NCBI GenBank assembly: GCA_015488975.1
Contig: WFMT01000029.1
Span: forward strand, 1 to 5,565
Direction of reading: 5' to 3'
From: Campylobacteraceae bacterium
GTDB taxonomy: Bacteria; Campylobacterota; Campylobacteria; Campylobacterales; JALSKU01
DNA length: 5,565 nucleotides
A model generated the notes under the pieces. The model was not told where the DNA came from. It searched no databases and worked only from the letters and a program-made list of their open reading frames with translations. The translations under genes were made by a program, and so were the position numbers. This document shows positions 1 through 5,097 of the stretch, piece after piece (positions within the stretch are counted from its first letter, which is position 1; each line of letters opens with the position of its first letter).

Positions 1-529
1 GTAAAAAACCTGAAGTCTTTCCGTTTGGCTTGGGACTTTTTAAGTCTATATTTGTATGAGCAGTATTTACATCACCGCAAATTATGATAGATTTGCCTTC
101 TATTTTTAGTTTTTGGCAATAGTCTAAAAATCTGTCATAAAATTTCAATTTATGTGCAAGTCTTTCTTCACTCATTTGGCCATTTGGAAAATAGACATTG
201 AAAAAGGCGATTTTATGCTCATTTACACTAAAGTGAAACTCATTTATTCTGCCCTCTTTTAAAATATCCACTTCAGATAAACCACTTGTAAATACAGGTT
301 CAATATCACTAAAGAGTGCAACCCCGCTTCTGCCTGGAATTGAAGCTGAGCTAACTTGCAAAAAATTGAACTTTTTATCAAATATATTTTTGGGTATTTG
401 CTCTTTTGTAGCTTTTATCTCCTGCAATGCCAATATGTCAACTTTTTCTTTATCTATCCATTTCAAAGCACCTTTTCTCGCGATAGCTCTTATACCATTT
501 ACATTCCAAGATACAAATCTATATATCAT
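1..529 (-). CDS. xth: Exonuclease III / class II AP endonuclease, N-terminal part (runs off left edge)
   Basis: The enzyme cuts DNA at abasic sites and degrades 3' ends in base-excision repair, acting in the cytoplasm with a divalent metal. I translated this frame by hand: 176 codons are open to the window edge, so roughly the last 75-90 residues of a family protein of about 250-265 are missing. Family motifs appear in order: SWNVNGIRA (metal/active-site N9), LALQEIKA (metal-binding E37), the GRSGVALFS stretch, NVYFPNGQ (Y113) and CGDVNTAHT (catalytic D153 and N155), then a KTSGF segment near the edge. The C-terminal Asp and His of the family would lie outside the window. ATG at 529 is chosen because GAAGGAG (544-538) sits 8 bases upstream. 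It is divergent from the SHOCT gene. A weak promoter candidate is TTGAAA (607-602), 17 bp, TACAGT (584-579). Nothing looks broken; the truncation is only the window edge. Confidence 0.95.
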   Translation of the reverse strand, partial: MIYRFVSWNVNGIRAIARKGALKWIDKEKVDILALQEIKATKEQIPKNIFDKKFNFLQVSSASIPGRSGVALFSDIEPVFTSGLSEVDILKEGRINEFHFSVNEHKIAFFNVYFPNGQMSEERLAHKLKFYDRFLDYCQKLKIEGKSIIICGDVNTAHTNIDLKSPKPNGKTSGFL

Positions 530-694
530 CCAAATATCTCCTTCTTTGTGCTTCTATCTAAAAATACTGAATTGTTTCACTGTATTTTTTATATGCTCAA
601 TTTTCAATTATATGTAATATTGCATTAATCATATATTAATAATGTGTTAAAGCATACATTATACAATAACACCATCTAAATCAAGGAGTCCAAA
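530..694. promoter_or_regulatory. Divergent intergenic region between xth and the SHOCT gene
   Basis: This very AT-rich gap must carry the start signals of both divergent genes. Toward xth the best candidate is TTGAAA (607-602), 17 bp, TACAGT (584-579), a mediocre match. Toward the SHOCT gene there is a possible -10 TACAAT (662-667) but no convincing -35. Two ATTAAT hexamers at 624-629 and 635-640, five bases apart, form a small symmetric element that could be a regulator site or simply reflect composition. No gene or RNA was recognised here. Confidence 0.35.
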
Positions 695-922
695 ATGATG
701 GCAGGTGGATACTACGGAATGGGAGGTGGTTTTATGTGGTTATTTCCTTTGATAGGTTTAGGGATATTTTTATATGTTATTTATATGATATTTAACAGAA
801 CAAATTTAACTAATAATACCGGTGTAAACAGTGAGTCGGCACTTGAAGTGCTTAAAAAAAGATATGCAAGAGGAGATATTACAAAAGAAGAGTTCGAAGA
901 GATGAAAAAAGATTTAATTTAA
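695..922 (+). CDS. Small SHOCT-domain membrane protein
   Basis: The protein has 75 residues. A Gly/Met/Tyr-rich N-terminus (residues 1-12) is followed by one hydrophobic membrane segment (about 13-33), a polar Asn/Thr-rich linker (34-47) and a C-terminal SHOCT domain (about 48-75). The SHOCT part reads as ALEVLKKRYARGDITKEEF and then a charged helix ending at the C-terminus. SHOCT (short C-terminal domain) is a small helical module common at the ends of bacterial membrane proteins and is thought to mediate oligomerisation; no enzymatic role is known. AAGGAG at 683-688 lies 6 bases before the first ATG (695) and 9 before the second (698), so either could be used. Such miniproteins often sit near metal or envelope-stress genes, but nothing here fixes the role. 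It appears to be a single-gene unit, convergent with the sulfur operon. Confidence 0.85.
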   Translation: MMAGGYYGMGGGFMWLFPLIGLGIFLYVIYMIFNRTNLTNNTGVNSESALEVLKKRYARGDITKEEFEEMKKDLI

Positions 923-933
923 CTGCAAAACTA

Positions 934-953
934 CCCTCGCTTTAAAGCGAGGG
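934..953 (-). terminator. Perfect hairpin between convergent genes, likely terminator of the sulfur operon
   Basis: CCCTCGCT (934-941) pairs perfectly with AGCGAGGG (946-953) around a TTAA loop, making a GC-rich 8-bp stem in an AT-rich region. It begins 8 bases past the minus-strand DsrE stop codon and 11 bases past the plus-strand SHOCT stop. Read on the minus strand, the stem is followed by TAGTTTTG, a short T tract. On the plus strand there is no T run. It therefore fits best as the terminator of the minus-strand operon, with possible weak use in the other direction. Confidence 0.65.
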
Positions 954-961
954 CAACAGTA

Positions 962-1318
962 TCAAAAAGTCAATATTTTATCGCTGCTAATAACCCAATT
1001 TGCCAAATCAATCATAGTTCCTTTTATTTTATCTTTAAAATAAGGCTCATTTTTATTGATGCCGCATCTTGCCTGACAGGTACCACAAGCTTTGAGTTTA
1101 ATACCGTTTAAATATAAATTTTTTAGTATTTTAACCAAATCATAATCATAAAATTCAGGTTTTTTTGCAGCATCTCTTGCCAAATCAACAGCATCATTCA
1201 TCAAGAAAATTCGCACTTCTTCATTTTTTGTCTGTAATGTTTTTGCAAGCCTCAAGCCGTTGTAAACTACATCGCTACCATCATAAGGCTGATGATTAAA
1301 AACGATTAATATACTCAT
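962..1318 (-). CDS. DsrE/YchN-family sulfur-relay protein
   Basis: This 118-residue protein has the full size of a single-domain DsrE-like protein. The N-terminal strand and loop SILIVFNHQPYDGSDVVYNG and the segment VRIFLMNDAVDLA (about 35-47) are typical of the YchN-like DsrE group. The key site is KACGTCQARCGI, with cysteines at 78, 81 and 85. Relatives usually show CGTCxxARGI at this place, so the third cysteine is an unusual addition. Characterised DsrE/TusD proteins carry sulfur as a cysteine persulfide and pass it between partners in the cytoplasm. No signal peptide is visible. AAGGA lies just upstream of the ATG, and the gene starts 13 bases after the rhodanese stop, as the last gene of the operon. 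A sulfur-carrier role is inferred from the family and the rhodanese neighbour; the specific acceptor is unknown. Confidence 0.88.
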   Translation of the reverse strand: MSILIVFNHQPYDGSDVVYNGLRLAKTLQTKNEEVRIFLMNDAVDLARDAAKKPEFYDYDLVKILKNLYLNGIKLKACGTCQARCGINKNEPYFKDKIKGTMIDLANWVISSDKILTF

Positions 1319-1331
1319 GATAATCCTTTAA

Positions 1332-2255
1332 TTAATCCAAAGATTCGCCATTTTCCATAGGTAATAGAGTTCTTGAATACTCCACCATGGAGCCATCATA
1401 AACTTTGACATTTTTCATACCATCTATAAATTTGGATACAAACCACAATCCTCTTGCTTTGTGTCCGGTATTACAATAAATAATGAGAGGTTTTTTAAGG
1501 TCTATCCCGTATCCTGCATTATGTAAAACTTTTTTTGACTCTTTTTCGGATAAAAACTCGAAGTGATTACCTACTTTTTTAACTTCTCTTATAAAAGGAG
1601 TTAGTTTTGCAGTCGGTATCCTGCCGTGCCTTGCCAAATCTTTTCTTTTATCAGTACCGGTGTAAAACTTTGAAACTCTTGCGTCAGTTATCTGTATATT
1701 TTCATCATAAATCGCGTGTATGATATCATTTAAAGATGCAACTATATTATTATCGAATTTCTCAACTTCAAAATCGCTTGGTTTTGGATTGGGGATGATT
1801 TTTGTAACTGCTCTTTTTTCTTCTGTCCATTTTGCAAAACCGCCATTTAATATAACACCTTTTTTTATTCCGTACAAATAAGCACTCCAAACGCCACTTG
1901 CAGCATTTGCAAAATCTTTATTTTTTATTCCGGCACTATAAAAAACTATAATGCTATTATTTTTTATGCCGGCTTTTTTGAACATCTTTTCTATTTGTTG
2001 TGGAGTATCATAAAGTTTTGGTATATTTCCTATTTTACCTTCAAACCACACTTTTTTTGGCAAATTTAGTGCATTTTTTATATGTGATTTGCTATAAGCT
2101 TCAGGCTTTCTCGTATCTATAATAACTATATTTTTTTGTCCTATATTTTTTTGCAACCAGTTTGTTGATACAATATGATTTTTTGGAATTCCTAAAGCAA
2201 ACGATACGCTTACCAATGTTGCTAGTGCTACTAATTTTATAAATAATTTTTTCAT
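1332..2255 (-). CDS. Exported two-domain rhodanese (thiosulfate/3-mercaptopyruvate sulfurtransferase type)
   Basis: The protein has 307 residues. Residues 1-20 form a signal peptide (two Lys, a hydrophobic core, then SFA), with likely cleavage after Ala20, so the mature enzyme should be periplasmic. The first rhodanese domain (about 28-150) has IIDTRKPEAYSKSHI but Tyr106 in IIVFYSAG where an active domain would have Cys, so it is structural only, as is usual in tandem rhodaneses. The second domain (about 172-300) has DARVSKFYTG, RHGRIPTAKLTPF and the active loop YCNTGHKA, with catalytic Cys261. It ends with the YDGSMVEYSR segment. Family members move sulfane sulfur from thiosulfate, mercaptopyruvate or polysulfide to a thiol acceptor; the CNTG loop does not settle the donor. 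AAAGGA overlaps the stop of the upstream Met-rich gene, whose TAA ends 9 bases before this ATG, so translation may be coupled. It is the third gene of the operon. Confidence 0.93.
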   Translation of the reverse strand: MKKLFIKLVALATLVSVSFALGIPKNHIVSTNWLQKNIGQKNIVIIDTRKPEAYSKSHIKNALNLPKKVWFEGKIGNIPKLYDTPQQIEKMFKKAGIKNNSIIVFYSAGIKNKDFANAASGVWSAYLYGIKKGVILNGGFAKWTEEKRAVTKIIPNPKPSDFEVEKFDNNIVASLNDIIHAIYDENIQITDARVSKFYTGTDKRKDLARHGRIPTAKLTPFIREVKKVGNHFEFLSEKESKKVLHNAGYGIDLKKPLIIYCNTGHKARGLWFVSKFIDGMKNVKVYDGSMVEYSRTLLPMENGESLD

Positions 2256-2264
2256 TTATTTCCT

Positions 2265-2528
2265 TTATTTTTTTGTAATTTTGCTTGCAAAAATATCTGT
2301 CATTTTATTTAACATTTCTTTTGCTAACTTTTGTTTTGAACTCTCGTTAAGTTCAGCAAAAATCATATTTAAACAATTTGGCATCATTGTTGATACAAAT
2401 TTCATACGATCTTCAGTTGTCATTTTAGAGAACATATTCTCCATCATTGTGCCCATCATTTCCGGCATATCTTCAGCTTTTACCATGCCAGACATCATTT
2501 TTTGCATCATATCTTTCATCATTTTCAT
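2265..2528 (-). CDS. Methionine-rich small protein, function unknown
   Basis: Of 87 residues, 21 are methionine, many in MM pairs and MxxM spacings concentrated in residues 1-55; there is one cysteine (C52). I see no signal peptide or membrane segment. Residues about 24-44 and 48-68 look like two diverged copies of one unit, each with MM, then Phe ten positions on (F33/F57), then a polar helix ending in Lys and Phe/Leu. The second copy has Cys52 where the first has Met28. Similar Met-rich MM-(P)-x-C repeats occur in short proteins of anaerobes, with no assigned function as far as I know. AAAGGAGG (2542-2535), 6 bases before the ATG at 2528, is the strongest Shine-Dalgarno in the window and favours that start over Met3 or Met4. 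The gene starts 17 bases after the DUF302 stop. Possible roles are soft-metal binding or a helical partner of the sulfur proteins; both are inference. Confidence 0.8.
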   Translation of the reverse strand: MKMMKDMMQKMMSGMVKAEDMPEMMGTMMENMFSKMTTEDRMKFVSTMMPNCLNMIFAELNESSKQKLAKEMLNKMTDIFASKITKK

Positions 2529-2545
2529 TTCTAACCTCCTTTAGA

Positions 2546-2926
2546 TTACCATTTTTTGATCATAGCTACTATATCATCATATAAACTCAAAATTTCTTTT
2601 TTTAAGTCATCTTTGCATTTTAAAGTTTCAAGCTGAATTTCTAAATCCGGAGTTGAAACAAAGCACTCACCTTTTATCTCATATACACTTATTCGACAAG
2701 GCATCAAGATACTTAGTTCTGGTTGTGTATTTAAAAGTTTTGCAGCTAAACTTCCAATACAAAGCTCATAAACAGTTGCATATTCTTTTATATCAAACCC
2801 TTTTTTAGGAAGATTTGCAGAAAATGGATATGTATGTTTCAACATTAAATTTATTGATTTTGCATTTTCTTCGATTTGGTTTTCTATATCCTTTGCATTC
2901 AATTTTGCTCTGTGTGTAAAAATCAT
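2546..2926 (-). CDS. DUF302-family protein, first gene of the sulfur operon
   Basis: The protein has 126 residues and no signal peptide or membrane segment, so it is probably cytoplasmic. It matches the DUF302 pattern: an N-terminal helix (NAKDIENQIEENAKSI), then VYELCIGSLAAKLLN (about 52-66), then LSILMPCRISVYEIKGECFV (about 71-90), where family members have a Cys followed by helix residues and the LPC-VYE strand. Cysteines are at 56, 77, 88 and 104; C56 and C77 sit at the positions usually conserved in the family. DUF302 proteins have no settled biochemical role but often occur with sulfur or thiol-related genes. TAGGAG (2937-2932) lies 5 bases before the ATG. A consensus promoter starts transcription about 40 bases upstream, with an operator across the start site. 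The C-terminal 25 residues are a charged helix beyond the usual domain end. The family call is by eye. Confidence 0.75.
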   Translation of the reverse strand: MIFTHRAKLNAKDIENQIEENAKSINLMLKHTYPFSANLPKKGFDIKEYATVYELCIGSLAAKLLNTQPELSILMPCRISVYEIKGECFVSTPDLEIQLETLKCKDDLKKEILSLYDDIVAMIKKW

Positions 2927-2947
2927 CCTAACTCCTAATAGTCTTTT

Positions 2948-2966
2948 TAGCTAAATAGCTAAATAA
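2948..2966 (-). promoter_or_regulatory. Operator copy 1, across the start of the sulfur operon transcript
   Basis: The core TAGCTAAATAGCTA (2948-2961) is a 14-bp imperfect palindrome that matches its reverse complement at 12 of 14 positions. Read on the minus strand and extended to 19 bp (2966-2948), it matches operator copy 2 at 17 of 19 positions. It covers roughly +1 to +19 of the predicted minus-strand transcript, a position where a bound repressor would block initiation or early elongation. The binder is presumably the adjacent ArsR-type protein. Confidence 0.7.
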
Positions 2967-2972
2967 TTTAAA

Positions 2973-3001
2973 ATTATACACTAAAAATCTTTGAGTGTCA
3001 A
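2973..3001 (-). promoter_or_regulatory. Consensus sigma-70 promoter of the DUF302-Met-rich-rhodanese-DsrE operon
   Basis: Read on the minus strand, TTGACA (3001-2996) is followed by a 17-bp spacer and TATAAT (2978-2973), matching the consensus at all 12 positions with ideal spacing. The start site should be near 2966, giving a leader of about 40 bases to the DUF302 ATG at 2926. A perfect promoter flanked by operator copies is what one expects for a strong unit kept off by a repressor and released by an inducer. Confidence 0.85.
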
Positions 3002-3002
3002 G

Positions 3003-3021
3003 TTATTTAGCTAATTTGCTA
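3003..3021 (+). promoter_or_regulatory. Operator copy 2, overlapping the repressor gene's -35
   Basis: TTATTTAGCTAATTTGCTA contains the 14-bp imperfect palindrome at 3008-3021 (12 of 14 symmetric) and matches copy 1, read in the opposite orientation, at 17 of 19 positions. The centres of the two cores are 60 bp apart. Copy 2 overlaps the plus-strand -35 box and lies one base upstream of the minus-strand -35. Occupation here should repress the regulator's own gene and could also hinder the operon promoter. Confidence 0.7.
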
Positions 3022-3044
3022 TATATATTATTTTATGATATAAT
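3016..3044 (+). promoter_or_regulatory. Promoter of the ArsR-type repressor gene (and probably the EamA gene)
   Basis: TTGCTA (3016-3021), a 17-bp spacer and a perfect TATAAT (3039-3044) lie upstream of the repressor gene, with a predicted start near 3051 and a leader of about 24 bases. Its -35 box is the end of operator copy 2, which implies autorepression. Confidence 0.7.
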
Positions 3045-3074
3045 TTTTATAAAATTCTATGTGAGGTAGTATTT

Positions 3075-3416
3075 ATGTTAAATATGGAGCAAAAAGTAAA
3101 GATTTTCAAAGCACTTGGAAATGAAACAAGATTTAAAATCTTTAAAAATATCTTTACAGGCGGTTATGCCTGTTCTATTGACAATACTAAACCAAAAGAT
3201 GACATTATTGCTCAGGCAACTTGTGTAACAACTATAGCCGAACATTTTGACTTTGCACTTCCTACTATATCAAGGCACTTAAAAGAGTTGAGAGATGCCG
3301 ATATTATAACAATGACAAAAAAGAGTAATAAGATTTATATTGAGCCAAATCTTGATATTGTACAGGAACTTTCTGAATGTTTTACAAAACTTGTAAATGA
3401 TTATAAGCTAATATAA
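3075..3416 (+). CDS. ArsR-family winged-helix repressor, candidate thiol or metal sensor
   Basis: The protein has 113 residues, typical for ArsR/SmtB dimers. The N-terminal helix carries the family signature KIFKALGNETRFKIF (about 9-23). The recognition region is TIAEHFDFALPTISRHLKEL (53-72), followed by the wing ADIITMTKKSNKIYIE (75-90) and a C-terminal dimerisation helix (about 94-110). A 15-20 residue stretch between helices (about 29-50, holding C33 and C50) is longer than in compact ArsR proteins. A third cysteine, C102, lies in the C-terminal helix. There is no ELCVCDL metal box. One cysteine early in the chain and one in the last helix recalls the persulfide sensors SqrR and BigR, but pairing here is inference. 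GAGG (3063-3066) lies 8 bases before the ATG at 3075; Met4 lacks a ribosome site. It is divergent from the sulfur operon and precedes the EamA gene by six bases. Confidence 0.88.
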   Translation: MLNMEQKVKIFKALGNETRFKIFKNIFTGGYACSIDNTKPKDDIIAQATCVTTIAEHFDFALPTISRHLKELRDADIITMTKKSNKIYIEPNLDIVQELSECFTKLVNDYKLI

Positions 3417-3422
3417 ATAAAA

Positions 3423-4307
3423 ATGGTAAGAACATATATATTTCTTGTCTTTTGCGTACTTTTCTGGTCAGGTAATTTCGTAGTTGGAAGATATATTCAT
3501 GAGAGTATTTCGCCGATTGAACTCTCTTTTTACAGATGGGGAGGTGTACTTCTTTTTGTTTTGCCTCTTTTGATATTGAGTCGGGAGAAGATATGGGCTG
3601 CTTTAAAGAGTCACTTTTGGATACTTTTTGCTCTTGGCGGTTTGGGGATAGCAGGATTTAATACACTTTTATACATAGGTCTTAGACATACTACTGCTAC
3701 TAATGCACTTATTATCAACTCTTCTATTCCTATACTCATACTTTTACTTTCATCTCTAATTTTAAAGCAGCATATATCAAAAAAACGGGTATCGGGTATA
3801 CTTTTATCGACTTTAGGCGTTTTATATCTTATATTGAAAGGAAAATTATCAAATCTTTTTTCGCTTGATTTTAATATAGGAGATTTTTGGGTATTGCTCT
3901 CTTCACTTGATTGGGCACTATATTCGGTTTTATTAAAATTTAAACCAAAACATATCTCGATTGGTGATTTTTTTATAACTACTGTTTTTATAGGAACTCT
4001 TATTTTATTGCCGTTTTATCTTTACAGTAGTGCTCTTAACTTCTCAAGAGAGTATCATGTGATAAGTGTAAACTTTTTAGCGATACTGTATGTTGTTATA
4101 TTTCCTTCATTTTTATCATACTTTTTTTGGAATAAAGCAATTCTTCAAATCGGTGCGCCAAAAGTCGGACAATTTATCCATCTCATGCCTCTTTTTGGAG
4201 CTATTTTGGCATATATATTTTTAGGTGAACATTTAAAGATTTATCATGTAGTGGGAATGGCACTCATAGGAGGAGGTATATATATATCGCTTACAAAATA
4301 TCGGTAA
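3423..4307 (+). CDS. EamA-family (drug/metabolite transporter superfamily) inner-membrane transporter
   Basis: The protein has 294 residues, the usual length, with about ten hydrophobic segments forming two EamA repeats (about 5-138 and 153-290). The first segment carries FWSGNFVVGRYI, a common EamA opening; RHTTATNALIINSSIPI (88-104) is the conserved end of the first half, and LGEHLKIYHVVGMALIGGG (267-285) the conserved end of the second. Relatives export amino acids, cysteine pathway intermediates or other small metabolites; substrate cannot be read from sequence. No Shine-Dalgarno is visible before the ATG, and only six bases separate it from the repressor gene's stop, so it is probably translated by coupling and co-transcribed from the repressor promoter. 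The first membrane segment begins right at the start, which supports this ATG. Its last 17 bases overlap the end of the convergent phosphodiesterase gene. Confidence 0.9.
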   Translation: MVRTYIFLVFCVLFWSGNFVVGRYIHESISPIELSFYRWGGVLLFVLPLLILSREKIWAALKSHFWILFALGGLGIAGFNTLLYIGLRHTTATNALIINSSIPILILLLSSLILKQHISKKRVSGILLSTLGVLYLILKGKLSNLFSLDFNIGDFWVLLSSLDWALYSVLLKFKPKHISIGDFFITTVFIGTLILLPFYLYSSALNFSREYHVISVNFLAILYVVIFPSFLSYFFWNKAILQIGAPKVGQFIHLMPLFGAILAYIFLGEHLKIYHVVGMALIGGGIYISLTKYR

Positions 4308-5094
4308 AAACACCCTTTACTCCTTTAGTAAAGAGTTCTTTTTCTTCTTCTTGTTTGTTTATGGTATATACATTTGTAAAGATATTGTTTTCTTTTAAGA
4401 GTTTTATCTTGTCTTTATTTACAAGAGTTTTATCTATATGATATGCACAAACTTCTAAATCTTTTAAATAATTTAATATATTTGAAGGCTCTGTCTCTTC
4501 GAACAAAGCCGCGATAAAAAGAGAAGGATTTTCTTTTTTTATATTTTTTATATAGTTATGATTAAAAGAAGAGATGATGCAAATATCTGATACTTTGTAT
4601 TCATTGACTTTTTTTGCGATATTTTGCGATATTTCACTACTATCAAAAAAATCACTATTTTTTATCTCTAAATTGGCAGGGAAATTATTTATTTTCATAA
4701 AATTTAAAACTTCTTCAAGAGTCGCTATGGAATTTTTTTGCAGTTTAATCAATGATTTGACATCAACTTCTTTATTCTTAATAGTAGAAAAAGGATCATC
4801 TTTTATAAACCAACTGATATTGTCAAGATTTTGTATCTCTTTAAGTGTAAAATCCCTAATATTAAAAGAATATCTGTTGCTAAAGATTTCCTTAGCATTA
4901 GTTGTTCTCAAAAGTGCGTCATCATGTATAATCACAGGATAAAAATCTTTGGTATATTGAACATCAAATTCGAACATATCACTTTTACCAATAGCCTGTT
5001 TGAACGCTTCTATGGTATTTTCCGGATATTTGCTCCTGTTTCCTCTGTGGGCAATTATAATATTTTTTTTGTCAAATTGATTAAAGAAATTCAT
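4291..5094 (-). CDS. Glycerophosphodiester phosphodiesterase family protein
   Basis: The family hydrolyses glycerophosphodiesters (deacylated phospholipids) to glycerol-3-phosphate and an alcohol, with a divalent metal in a TIM barrel. At 267 residues the protein has normal length. The signature residues are present: IIAHRGNRSKYPENT with H16 and R17, EFD with metal-binding E42 and D44, IHDD with H57, NLEIK with E143 and K145, SSFNH (176-180), and the C-terminal GVFTDIL. The position usually Trp in the WTVN strand is Tyr243 (VYTIN). The chain stops right after TDIL, a few residues short of the common ending. There is no signal peptide, so it should act in the cytoplasm. The ATG follows the permease stop by only 3 bases and has just an A-rich leader with no Shine-Dalgarno, which points to translational coupling with the transporter. 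The stop lies inside the convergent EamA gene. Confidence 0.93.
   Translation of the reverse strand: MNFFNQFDKKNIIIAHRGNRSKYPENTIEAFKQAIGKSDMFEFDVQYTKDFYPVIIHDDALLRTTNAKEIFSNRYSFNIRDFTLKEIQNLDNISWFIKDDPFSTIKNKEVDVKSLIKLQKNSIATLEEVLNFMKINNFPANLEIKNSDFFDSSEISQNIAKKVNEYKVSDICIISSFNHNYIKNIKKENPSLFIAALFEETEPSNILNYLKDLEVCAYHIDKTLVNKDKIKLLKENNIFTNVYTINKQEEEKELFTKGVKGVFTDIL
4315..4345 (+). terminator. Possible intrinsic terminator for the EamA transcript, inside the convergent gene
   Basis: CTTTACT (4315-4321) pairs perfectly with AGTAAAG (4327-4333) around a CCTTT loop, followed by AGTTC and then a T-rich tract (4338-4345). It begins 8 bases after the EamA stop codon, where a plus-strand terminator is needed. 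The stem is only 7 bp with 2 GC pairs, the T tract is interrupted, and the sequence also encodes part of the C-terminus of the minus-strand phosphodiesterase, so this is tentative. Confidence 0.35.
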
Positions 5095-5097
5095 TTT

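Noticed and set aside
356..628. Plus-strand open frames of 90 and 83 codons (356-628 and 366-617)
   Set aside because: They lie mostly antisense to the exonuclease III gene, whose minus-strand frame shows all expected motifs; no ribosome site and low-complexity Phe/Ile/Ser composition.
624..640. Two ATTAAT hexamers as a regulator binding site
   Set aside because: ATTAAT is self-complementary and expected often in such AT-rich DNA; the five-base centre has no symmetry.
2281..2544. Plus-strand 87-codon hydrophobic frame
   Set aside because: It is the antisense of the Met-rich gene: CAT-rich complement of repeated ATG codons reads as Ile/Phe/Ser. The minus strand has AAAGGAGG and operon spacing.
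2948..2963. TAGCTAAA direct repeat (two copies) as a separate tandem repeat
   Set aside because: It is better explained as part of the palindromic operator, since the second site at 3003-3021 shares the palindrome rather than a perfect direct repeat.
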